NCBI GenBank assembly: GCA_947095535.1
Contig: OX352772.1
Coordinates: 230,936,527 to 231,000,526 of the forward strand
Direction: 5' to 3'
Length of the DNA stretch: 64,000 nucleotides
Origin: Poecilobothrus nobilitatus
Lineage: Eukaryota > Arthropoda > Insecta > Diptera > Dolichopodidae
Positions within the stretch are counted from its first letter, which is position 1, and the number at the start of each line of letters is the position of its first letter. Under the pieces are notes generated by a model. The model did no database searches. It was not told where the DNA came from and saw only the letters and a list, made by a program, of their open reading frames with translations. Made by a program: the position numbers and the translations under genes. Shown piece after piece: positions 1-7,280 of the stretch.

Positions 1-504
1 GATTATGAATTATTTCCGATCATTACCAAAGCTGCAATCGCAAAAGTTATTGATCTACAGATACAATGTCTGGGTTTGGCCAACTTGCATTATGAAGCTG
101 CACCTGTAGCAACAAAATCTACTTCAGCCAACGTTTCAAATATAATATTCAATGTCGATGATGATGAAATATCTCTGACTTTACAAGAAAAGTTGGAGAG
201 GGCAATATCAAAAAAAATTTGCACCAGATTAGCTGAAAGTGGAATCGACCAAAACAAATATGATTTCACACGCTCAATAAAAAAAGAAATATAATTTTTT
301 GAGACAAATGGGATAAGAGGCAAATACTTAACTTTATTATATAATTATTTGCTAAGTATTCAACCGACCAGTGTAGAATCGGAGAGAGTTTTTTCGGCAG
401 CTGGCTTAATCTGCACCAGAATTAGATCAAGGATGGGAGATAATTTGCTCAACAATCTATGTTTTCTGATGTTTTATATCAACAACCAACTACAGAAAAA
501 GTAG
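1..504 (+). pseudogene. hAT transposase C-terminus, frameshifted
   Basis: Frame 1 is open from base 1 to a TAA at 292-294. The reading then continues in another frame from about 299 to a TAG near 504. That second part contains the hAT C-terminal dimerisation signature: SVESERVFSAAG, then an RSRMGDNLLNNLCFLM-like helix. This domain is the most conserved part of hAT transposases and supports dimer formation for DNA cutting and joining. The break sits in a short AT-rich run just before it. The catalytic RNase H-fold residues would lie left of the window. The family is clear; the source subfamily is not. Confidence 0.85.
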
Positions 505-682
505 AACCTTAAAATTTTATGCCTTCTTCCTTTTCTTATAATTAATATATATAATTAACATTTTACTGAATTTTGTTTTTCCATTTTTTATTCTTTAAAT
601 AAATAAATTTAGTTTTTTTTAATTGCCAAACCATTTTTTAATTAAATTATTTATTCATTCGTATTATTATAGGAAAAATAAT

Positions 683-764
683 AATACCGGTATTAATACC
701 GGGATTACAAATTTTCAATACCGAAATACCGGTATTGGATTTTGGTCCGGTATTCCCAACCCTA
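683..764 (+). repeat. hAT subterminal repeats and terminal inverted repeat end
   Basis: AATACCGG/ACCGGTATT words recur at about 685-696, 697-704, 718-724, 726-736 and 746-753, followed by the terminal CCCAACCCTAG. The 8 bases after 764 (GCGCTAAC) are the candidate target-site duplication; its partner lies outside the window. Confidence 0.6.
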
Positions 765-1482
765 GCGCTAACAGCACGTTTGGCTTAACGGTAACATGTG
801 TTATAAATAGAGTGGCTTCTATAATTTTTAATTGTGATTCAACAGAATCGTCTGCAAAAAGATAAAAATTTGGGTTTTCAAGTGTTAAAACTATACGAAT
901 GTGAACATTATTTATAAGTAGAGTAGGTTGATTCAACATATCTATGTGTAGTTTACCCATAAGCTCCACTACACTGCTATTGTGATACAATTTCTCGCGC
1001 TCTTTTGATCCATTATTATCAGATTTAGCTATATTTGCTTTATCTAAAATCCATTCTGCACATTCTACATGAGTTGCAGCAGCATCTGTACCATAATTTA
1101 ATAATGATTCAATATAAGCTCTATCGTGATAATTTCCAGCAGATGGTGTTGTATTTTTGCCATTCAATTGAACATTACATTGTTTTATTAAAGAATGTAA
1201 AATCTTATTAACTACACTCGGTTGTATTATTGTTTTTCTATCAGCAGTTTTATTATTATTTCAATGCATTCCATCTTTCTTTAAGATCTGTACTTTTAAT
1301 CTCAAATATGTAGAAGACAAATCTCTATATGTATCGCCATGACCCTGTGAAACAAGTTCAATAGTTGAGGGGTTGTCTAAAGAAGCAATAGGATTGTAGG
1401 AAACTTCTTCAGATCATAAAATGCTAGACTGAATGGGTTGGATTTTAAAAATATCCAACTCAGATTTCATACACTCAATCAT
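765..1482 (-). pseudogene. Polinton major capsid protein (double jelly-roll), two stops and truncated
   Basis: Read from an ATG at 1482, a single frame runs to the hAT junction with only two in-frame TGA codons (1414-1416 and 1261-1263). The N-terminal part has the MKSELDIF start and the TIELVSQGHGDTYRDL stretch. The middle has RAYIESLLNYG, and the C-terminal part has the LHIDMLNQ...LLINNVHIRI block. These match the pattern of the Polinton major capsid protein family (the F54H12.2-like family), which builds the hexagonal capsid lattice. About the last third is lost: homology stops at 765 where the hAT begins. The gene is dead, but lightly mutated apart from the insertion. Confidence 0.8.
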
Positions 1483-1562
1483 AATTAATTAAAAATATCT
1501 TTTTGTTATTATCTTTGCGTCGTTTTGACGTTAAATAGTTTAAATTTTTAATGAATGGTCTT

Positions 1563-1925
1563 TTATAGCTTTCTTTTTATAGCTTTTAGTTTTCTTTTAC
1601 CAGAACCATATATTTCATTCAGTTTTCGTACGGCACCACGTCGTACATTTTTAACAATCTCTTTACTACGATCTTGCATAACTTCTTTTACATTTGCACC
1701 TAATGCAATATCAGATAAAGCATTGATACCAGAGTTAATAACCTCTTTTTTCAAAATATCAGCGCCCGAAGTAAATAATGTTTTCAAATATCTAAAAAGG
1801 CCCCCAAAAAAGCTTCCCAATCCACAACCTCCTTGAAAAGATAAGGTTGAATGTAATAAAGGGCCGATATCATCAAGACCTCTATCAGATTGAATTAAAT
1901 AATACTTATGGTATACTCTCTCCAT
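1563..1925 (-). CDS. Polinton pVI-like amphipathic/basic capsid protein
   Basis: An intact 120-residue ORF with an ATG at 1925. Residues ~32-47 form a glycine- and phenylalanine-rich segment (GGCGLGSFFGGLFRYL), followed by an amphipathic helical region and a strongly basic C-terminus (GSGKRKLKAIKRKL). Its place between penton and major capsid protein equals that of adenovirus pVI, a membrane-lytic minor capsid protein matured by the viral protease. Polinton/adintovirus genomes encode a similar GG-rich small protein there. Function is inferred from position and composition. There are no stops or frameshifts, unlike both neighbours. Confidence 0.65.
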   Translation of the reverse strand: MERVYHKYYLIQSDRGLDDIGPLLHSTLSFQGGCGLGSFFGGLFRYLKTLFTSGADILKKEVINSGINALSDIALGANVKEVMQDRSKEIVKNVRRGAVRKLNEIYGSGKRKLKAIKRKL

Positions 1926-1956
1926 AATGAATAAAATAAAATAATATCGCTTTTAT

Positions 1957-2669
1957 TTATACTTTTTTAAAATGTAATACAATTTTTGTTCGAATTGAAC
2001 TATTGGAAAAGTTTATTTTGTATACATATTTATCACATAAAACTAATGAAATGTTATTAAATGATTTCTTGACATTGCAATATTGAATAGTACTGAATAA
2101 TTTTACAGTATCAGTGAAAGCATTTTGTATGTTAACAGATCTTAAACACCTTACACTTTTATCACCAATTTTTTGCGGTTCAATTATATCTGTGTACACA
2201 AAAAACATATCAGGTTTAATAATTGGAATCAATTGTGCACTATCTATAAAAGTTTTGAAAGCTTCTATTACACAAACATTATTATTGAAAGCTTCTTTAC
2301 TCAGTGATTTATATTTTTAAAATCTGTAACTTTGGAAGATACTTGATTGAAACATGTTGTCAAAAGCCCTTCGAGGGTATAAGCATAATTTGCTCTTATT
2401 TTTATATCTATTTAACGCCTAGTAACTCATATTGTAGTGCAACTTATATTTTTAGGAATATCATCAGCTTTTGCTGATTGCGTACCATACACATTTGGAA
2501 CCAAATCATTAACATACATTTCTGAAATACCGACTATCCACTTTGAGTCACACATGTATTTATTCATTTTATTTGTAAAAGATGATAATGAATTTTCTGG
2601 ATAATAGTTCATAGATGAATCACTGAGTAAAGTGACATAAACTTCATCATTTACTTGTATGTTGTCCAT
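1957..2669 (-). pseudogene. Polinton penton (minor capsid) protein, broken
   Basis: The N-terminal part (ATG at 2669, stop near 2427) has the penton opening: VYVTLLSDSSMNYYPENSLSSF, then WIVGISEMYVNDL. The C-terminal part (2232-1957) has FVYTDIIEPQKIGD...RCLRSV and ends IVLHFKKV, the characteristic penton C-terminus. Between them (2233-2426) the reading changes frame and contains several stops. Penton proteins are single-jelly-roll proteins that fill the five-fold vertices. The start codon overlaps the end of the upstream basic-protein frame (stop at 2651-2653), a compact viral gene junction. Confidence 0.8.
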
Positions 2670-3337
2670 GAGCTTGCGGATTTATTCTTACGAATTGGAA
2701 AATTACGTTCTCTTTGAGTATTACCTGCTGCTGACCTTAAAACACGTGTTGATGAATTATTCAACTCTTTGCTATTTATAGTTTTTTCTTTTTTCATTGG
2801 TGGGCTTGGGCTATCTAAAGGAACAATTATAATGTCTGCTGTATCAGTTACAAAATTTTGTACATTTTAATTTCTATTTGATTTTCTTTTTCTAAGACGA
2901 TCTCCAACTGAAGCAGCTGACAATGCTTTTGTTAAAACATTTTCTTGAATTTCATCATCAAATACTTCGACATCAGCTTCTTTTTCATATAATTCTTCTT
3001 CTTCAGGAACAAATTGTACTCCAATATTCTTATATTCAGGAAAATGCGATTGAGTTTCCGCATCTATATACATTGGTTTTGCGCGAGTTTGAGTACCTTT
3101 TGTTTCCGTAATTTTTACTTTCTTCTTTTTATTTCTAGGAAGTTGTCGTTTTTTGTTTCTAATTTTAAATAGATTTTGTCTGTATAAATACCATTTTTGA
3201 GTGTCCGTGAGATGTTTATTTAACAATATTTTTTTCATATTTTTATCCAACTCAAGTTCAACGTCCGCATTTTGCTTCATTTTCTCATAAATCTCAGGTT
3301 TTAACATTATCATTTTATTAAATGTTTTATTAAACAA
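2651..3337 (-). pseudogene. Polinton basic virion protein, one internal stop
   Basis: From 3337 the frame runs 156 codons to a TAA at 2867-2869, then continues in the same frame for 72 codons to a TAA at 2651-2653, ending SSWTTYK. The protein is highly charged: a KNKKRQLPRNKKKKVK basic patch, an acidic EEEELYEKEADVEVFDDE stretch, then a second basic tail with SPSPPMKKEK and RERNFPIRK. It lies between the GGFLP gene and penton. Composition suggests a core or DNA-condensing virion protein. I recognise it as a recurring Polinton neighbour but cannot assign a precise function. The second half is cut off in array units 2 and 3. Confidence 0.6.
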
Positions 3338-3561
3338 TTTATAAAATTTACGATTATCCCTAATAGTACTGCACCAAGAAGTGTAGGTAAAAATCCACCA
3401 CGTTGAATAATGATTTGTTTTTTGCTATTTATAGATTTGAATTGTGTTGTTGTTTTTCTACTCAGATTACAATTACCTTTCAAAATATTTCAAGAGATTT
3501 CTCAAAATATTTTTATTACTTCAGGGTCACAGTGTTTTATAATTACTTTTGGAATTTTGGT
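3310..3561 (-). pseudogene. Small Polinton GGFLP capsid-associated protein, decayed
   Basis: Too short and broken to show as a long ORF. In one frame, directly after the ATPase stop, the minus strand reads KHCDPEVIKIF, stop, EIS, stop, NILKGNCNLSRK...QIIIQRGGFLPTLLGAVLLG and ends at a TGA at 3310-3312. A basic N-terminus followed by QRGGFLP and a hydrophobic tail is typical of a small protein between ATPase and penton in insect Polintons/adintoviruses, likened to adenovirus core or pX-type proteins. No ATG remains at the start. It overlaps the start of the basic-protein gene. Confidence 0.55.
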
Positions 3562-4227
3562 TTAGAGGTTTTTAATAGGTGCAATATATGTCGATTGATC
3601 TTCAAACGTTTCATATTCCTCCCCAAATTGTTCTCTCGTACAATAACACAAAACTATTCCAAATATATCACTTCTTAATCGAAATATGTCATTAACGTCT
3701 TGAGTAAGATCTGTTAATATATAGCCATATGGGACTGACGTCACATCATTATATACTTTTTCAAATGCTTTGATTTGATTGGGATATATTTGGCGAGCTA
3801 GAAGTAATAACTGCGATTTATCTCTTGAATTTTTGGAAAGTACTAAATATTTACAGTTAAGTGAAATATCTCTTGAAAATTTACCCTGGTGAAAAACATT
3901 TTGTGTTACAAATATTACAGATAAATTTCTATGATGTGATCCTCTAGTAAATAAATCACATACATACTTATCATGAGAATTTAACATCATATCATCGATA
4001 ATAATTAACAAAGGGTTTTGATTATCATTAAAATCTGGAATAGTGTTACTATATTCTACATCTTTGATAGATTTTGGAACGGCATTTTTGTCTGGATTAC
4101 ACCAAATAATTCTATTAATATGTGGTTGTATATATTGTTTTTTATATTTTATTAAATTATGAATAAAAGTGGTTTTACCACAGGATGATGGCCCCGCAAC
4201 CATCATAGTAAATGGGTGAAACAGCAT
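3562..4227 (-). CDS. Polinton genome-packaging ATPase (FtsK/HerA superfamily)
   Basis: An intact 221-residue ORF with an ATG at 4227. It has a Walker A motif GPSSCGKTT at residues 12-20, a Walker B motif LLIIIDD at 73-79, and a FVTQN segment at 106-110 that fits the sensor glutamine/asparagine strand of the FtsK-HerA fold. The C-terminus (DIFRLRSDIFG) is typical of the family. The enzyme would power packaging of DNA into the capsid. Length is close to the family norm, so this may be a full gene. It is the first gene of the minus-strand virion block. Two further copies lie in the tandem units. Confidence 0.85.
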   Translation of the reverse strand: MLFHPFTMMVAGPSSCGKTTFIHNLIKYKKQYIQPHINRIIWCNPDKNAVPKSIKDVEYSNTIPDFNDNQNPLLIIIDDMMLNSHDKYVCDLFTRGSHHRNLSVIFVTQNVFHQGKFSRDISLNCKYLVLSKNSRDKSQLLLLARQIYPNQIKAFEKVYNDVTSVPYGYILTDLTQDVNDIFRLRSDIFGIVLCYCTREQFGEEYETFEDQSTYIAPIKNL

Positions 4228-4429
4228 ATTTGTATTAGTTAAAAACTAACATTGGTAACCTATATTTATAGGAAAAGCTCTTTTTCCAAAGTGAATATAA
4301 ATCTAAATTTAGTAATTCTAATGAACATTCTTCCGTAAACCTTCATTTCTAAATATAGTAAATAAATATAAATTCATTTCTAAATATAAATTTCTAAATA
4401 TAGTAAATAAATCACATATATTATATACT

Positions 4430-4616
4430 TATTATGAGAATTTAACATTATATCATCGATAATAATTAACAAAGGTTTTTGATTATCATTAAAATCTGGA
4501 ATAGTGTTACTATATTCCACAGATTTGATATATTTTGGAACGGTACTATGGTCTGGATTACACCAAATTATTCTATTAATATGTGGTTGTATATTTTCTT
4601 TTTTATATTTTATTAT
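4430..4616 (-). pseudogene. Partial duplicate of the packaging ATPase N-terminal region
   Basis: A second, diverged copy of the part of the ATPase from after the Walker A motif through Walker B (IQPHINRIIWCNPD...LLIIIDDIMLNSH). It is not identical to the adjacent gene (for example CNPDHSTVPKYIKSVEY against CNPDKNAVPKSIKDVEY). The Walker A lysine region is missing because homology ends where the SINE-like sequence begins. It probably comes from local duplication or a second Polinton copy. Confidence 0.75.
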
Positions 4617-4694
4617 CTGACTCATGGCGCAGTGGTTAAGTCGCCAACCTTTCAATCGAATGGTCTTGGGTTCAAACCCCGGTCAGGTCATAAA
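4615..4694 (+). repeat. tRNA-derived SINE head
   Basis: TGGCGCAGTGG at 4625-4635 matches a Pol III box A, and GGTTCAAACCCC further on matches a box B. The segment TGACTCA...TCAGGTCA can be drawn as a rough cloverleaf, but the acceptor and anticodon stems contain mismatches, so it is more likely a SINE promoter head than a working tRNA. It is followed at once by A/T-rich sequence and a long AAT microsatellite, which could be the SINE tail. Confidence 0.6.
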
Positions 4695-4750
4695 TAAAAA
4701 ATATGTAGTACTTTTATATCGTAATAATGTATATCGTATAATCAATATTA

Positions 4751-5520
4751 GTAATAATAACAATAATAATAATAATAATAGAAATAATAATAACAATAAT
4801 TATAATAATAATAATAATAATAATAATAGCTGCTACAGTGGAGCCATCTTTGGTTATATCATGCAAATAAGGTGTTATATACTGCTGCATGTTGTAATTC
4901 ACGGATGGCGCTGACTGTGTAGTAAAATAATAACAATAATAATAATAGTAATAATAATAATAATAGTAATAATAATATTAGTAATAATAATTATAATAAT
5001 AATAATAATAGTAATAAAAACAATAATTATAATAATAATAATAGTAATAATAGCTGCTACAGTAGAGCCATCTTTGGTTATATCATGCAAGTAAGGTGTT
5101 ATATACTGCTGCACGTTGTAATCCACTGATGGCGCTGACTCTGTGGTAAAATAATAATAATAATAATTAGTAATAATAATAATAATAATTAGTAATAATA
5201 ATAATAATAATAATATTAGTACAATTAAATAGTATAATAAATAATACAATAATAATTATAACAATAATTATAATAATAATAATAATAATAATATTAGTAC
5301 AATTAAATAGTATAATAAATAATACAATAATAATTATAACAATAATTATAATAATAATAATAATAATAGTAATAATAATAATAGTAATAATAATAATAGC
5401 TACTACAGTGGGGCTATCTTTGGTTATATCATGCAAGTAAGGTGTTATATACTGCTGCACGTTGTAATCCACTGATGGCGGTGACTCTGTAGTAAAAAAA
5501 TAATAATATTAATAAGAATA
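4751..5520. repeat. AAT/ATT microsatellite field with three ~100-bp modules
   Basis: Long runs of AAT with interruptions, into which a conserved ~100-bp module is set three times (about 4828-4930, 5052-5152, 5398-5497); a diverged fourth copy lies at 5537-5650. The module contains TGCTACAGT, CATCTTTGGTTATATCATGC, TATACTGCTGC and GATGGCG. The runs between modules also repeat as blocks (for example TTAGTACAATTAAATAG twice). Open frames here translate to poly-Ile/Asn and are not genes. Between units 1 and 2 this field shrinks by a net 18 bp. Confidence 0.8.
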
Positions 5521-5536
5521 TTAATACCAATAATAA

Positions 5537-5850
5537 CAGCCGCTACAGTGACAGTGGGGGTTGCCTTCAATAATTGCCTCATGTAGTAATATATACTACT
5601 ACTACATGTTGTAACTGTTGTGACGGCTTTAGTCTCTGTTAGCAAAATAATAATAATAGGCGGATTCATTGTTTCCTTACAGTCCCACTCCCAATTCAAT
5701 GTTTCCGTATCCATTTTCCTATCCTTTCCTATCCCTACTCCCTAGCCAATATACTGCGTTCGCAGGTAAGGGTTTCATCCCACTATATTGGCTAAAGGGG
5801 GAGGTGGGCTTAGTCAGTAAGAATCGGACACTACCAAGGGGAAATTTTTG
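5537..5850. repeat. Diverged module copy and GC-richer hairpin segment
   Basis: Contains the fourth module copy, then a pyrimidine-rich stretch and a perfect 11-bp inverted repeat TAGCCAATATA (5743-5753) / TATATTGGCTA (5784-5794) with a 30-base loop. It is followed by AAAGGGGGAGGTGGGC and GAATCGGACACTACC. No ORF is credible here. It may be the end of an unrecognised non-autonomous element. Confidence 0.5.
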
Positions 5851-5954
5851 GTGTCTTTGGAAGATTCCCACCTCCCTTAGGAAAAAAAAAAATTTTTATT
5901 AATTATGAATAAAAGTGGTTTTATCACAGCTCTTTTCCCGAAGTGAATATAAAT

Positions 5955-6482
5955 GCAAATTTAGTTATTCTATGGAACATTCTTCCATACACCTTCGACA
6001 TGGTTAAACAAGTTCTCATAGTTGACCTACAATTTTTACAAGGAAATGAAAAGCAATATTTCCTAAAAGAGTTAGCCATACTTGGAAAAGGAAATTTAGT
6101 TCCAATTGTGTACCACTTCAAAGCCATCAAAACACCATACCCCGCAGAAGAACTTAGTCAGGATATGAAATATAATAACCAGTATTGCGAAAGTAAAATA
6201 AATAGACTTAAATGGAATAACGCTTTAGTTGAATATTTAGATGTAAAATGTATCTTAAAACACAATTTAGAGTCAACTGAAAAAATTGATGTTAAAGGAA
6301 AACAAAAAAAAACTTATTCTTCAAAAGTACATTGACAGTGTTAAAATAGAAGATCTAAGCAAAAACTTGCCGTCATTGCAAAAGATTGATAACTTTAAAT
6401 CAAATTGTCCTAAAAAACAATTTCAGATGTGCTGTTGAAAATTATTATAATGTATATATGTATCTTTTAAACGAAAAATGTT
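5955..6482 (+). pseudogene. Conserved mobile-element protein of unknown function, frameshifted
   Basis: The main open part (to 6335) reads VKQVLIVDLQFLQGNEKQYFLKELAI, then VYHFKA...PYPAEEL, then KWNNALVEYLD and IDVKGKQKK. After a shift at the A-run near 6310, another frame reads YIDSVKIEDLSKNLPSLQKI. After another shift, RCAVENYYNVYMYLLNEKC ends near 6482. The order (D-x-Q, F-KELAI, PYP, K-W-N, VKGK-K, LPSL, CA-x-N) resembles a protein family I have seen repeatedly in insect genomes near mobile elements, but I cannot name its activity. At least two frame breaks make it a pseudogene. It is absent from units 2 and 3. Confidence 0.45.
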
Positions 6483-6516
6483 AGATTGAGACTTTCAATT
6501 TTCATAGTTGCACGAT

Positions 6517-6744
6517 ATGAATTTAAATAACAAAACTAAAAAAGTTCACTTCAACATTAAACAAGAAATTCACGTTATGCATGTATGGGAATATCCTTAC
6601 AGATCAGCACGGAAAGGTCATTGGGGAGAATACGCACCTTATAGAAGTAGATTTCAAAGACGTATAGAAAATGTTGGTCTCACTACTTCTGCAATTTTAA
6701 CATCTGATCATCGTAAAAAAATGTTTCAGCTTAGATTTAAATAG
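6517..6744 (+). CDS. Short PPP1R15/GADD34-like PP1-binding domain protein
   Basis: A 75-codon ORF from the ATG at 6517 to TAG/TAA at 6742-6744. It carries KKVHF at residues 8-12, a perfect RVxF-type PP1 docking motif. This is followed by a tryptophan and aromatic stretch (VWEYPY), then ARKGHW (31-36) and RSRFQRRI (43-50), and ends with TSDHRKKMF. Order and spacing match the C-terminal core of PPP1R15 proteins, which bring protein phosphatase 1 to phosphorylated eIF2-alpha and restart translation. Only the core is present, as in the very short versions known from some large DNA viruses. A conserved aspartate before the second arginine cluster is replaced by tyrosine. It lies between Polinton and Gypsy sequence, opposite in strand to the virion genes. 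Family call moderate; function inferred. Confidence 0.55.
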   Translation: MNLNNKTKKVHFNIKQEIHVMHVWEYPYRSARKGHWGEYAPYRSRFQRRIENVGLTTSAILTSDHRKKMFQLRFK

Positions 6745-7280
6745 AAATATAATAATAAAAGATTTTAAACATAAAAATAAATGTCTTTTATTTTTATCTT
6801 ATGTTTTCCAAATAGATACCAAAATCAATTAACCATCTTTGAATTATTTTTTATTCCCTACAAAAACAAAAATAAACATAAATGAATATCAAGAGTAAAG
6901 AGTATATCTTTAGTTTAATCAGCTCCATATTTTTGATTTCCTGTTGGTTTTCTTTTTATTCATATTTTTTGAACATTCTTACTTAAAAAATAAAATAAAT
7001 ATCTTACACGGCATGCAGTCAGTTAATTAATGACTTTAGTTTTCTATTTTCTTCTATAAATTCTTAAAGTAGAAAAACACAAATATGTATATATACCTAT
7101 CTATTCAGAAGAGATCACATTTTTATGTAAGCAAAAAAAAAATCTATATCTTGATTTACTCTTTTTCTTTACGCTAACAAAAAAACAGGATTACACTTTT
7201 TCTTTTCAATTTTAAAGATGCTCTGTAGATTTAAAAATAAAATTTTTTTTTCTGTTTTTTATTTTCATATAAGAAATTTT

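Larger units (their letters stand above)
1..764 (+). mobile_element. hAT-superfamily DNA transposon, 3' part
   Basis: The left edge of the window lies inside this element. It holds the C-terminal end of a hAT transposase (to about 504), a 3' non-coding stretch and a terminal end that finishes in CCCAACCCTAG at 754-764, the mirror of the usual hAT start (CAGGGTTGGG-like). Just inside the end, 683-753 carries several copies of the palindromic word AATACCGGTATT and variants, typical of hAT subterminal transposase-binding repeats. The sequence to its right resumes inside a Polinton capsid gene, so the hAT interrupted that gene. The 5' end and the other target-site copy are outside the window. Confidence 0.8.
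765..5850 (-). mobile_element. Polinton/Maverick (adintovirus-like) morphogenesis module, partial
   Basis: A minus-strand block of virion genes in an adenovirus-like order: packaging ATPase, small GGFLP protein, basic protein, penton, pVI-like protein, major capsid protein. Polintons are large self-synthesising DNA transposons related to virophages and adenoviruses. Their replication genes (protein-primed PolB, retroviral-type integrase, adenain-like protease) and terminal inverted repeats are not visible, so this is a fragment. The left end is cut by the hAT insertion. The right end is blurred by an ATPase-fragment duplication, a SINE and a microsatellite field. Several genes carry stops, while the ATPase and the pVI-like gene remain open. 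Confidence 0.8.
5851..7280 (+). other. 1.43-kb segment present only in array unit 1
   Basis: Comparison with units 2 and 3 shows they lack about 1430 bp here; the outer sequence rejoins at GAAATTTT, present at both borders (5841-5849 and 7273-7280). The segment carries two plus-strand ORFs, listed separately. From 6745 to 7280 it is AT-rich with T-runs and no supported feature. Confidence 0.8.

Noticed and set aside
685..865. CRISPR-like array from the repeated ACCGGTATT words
   Set aside because: Short palindromic words with irregular spacing at a hAT end in a eukaryotic context.
4615..4694. Functional tRNA gene
   Set aside because: Boxes A and B are good, but the acceptor and anticodon stems have mismatches and the locus continues into an AAT tail; a SINE head fits better.
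4714..5472. Several ORFs encoding poly-Ile, poly-Asn or Tyr repeats
   Set aside because: They are translations of the AAT/ATT microsatellite in different frames and have no conserved domain.
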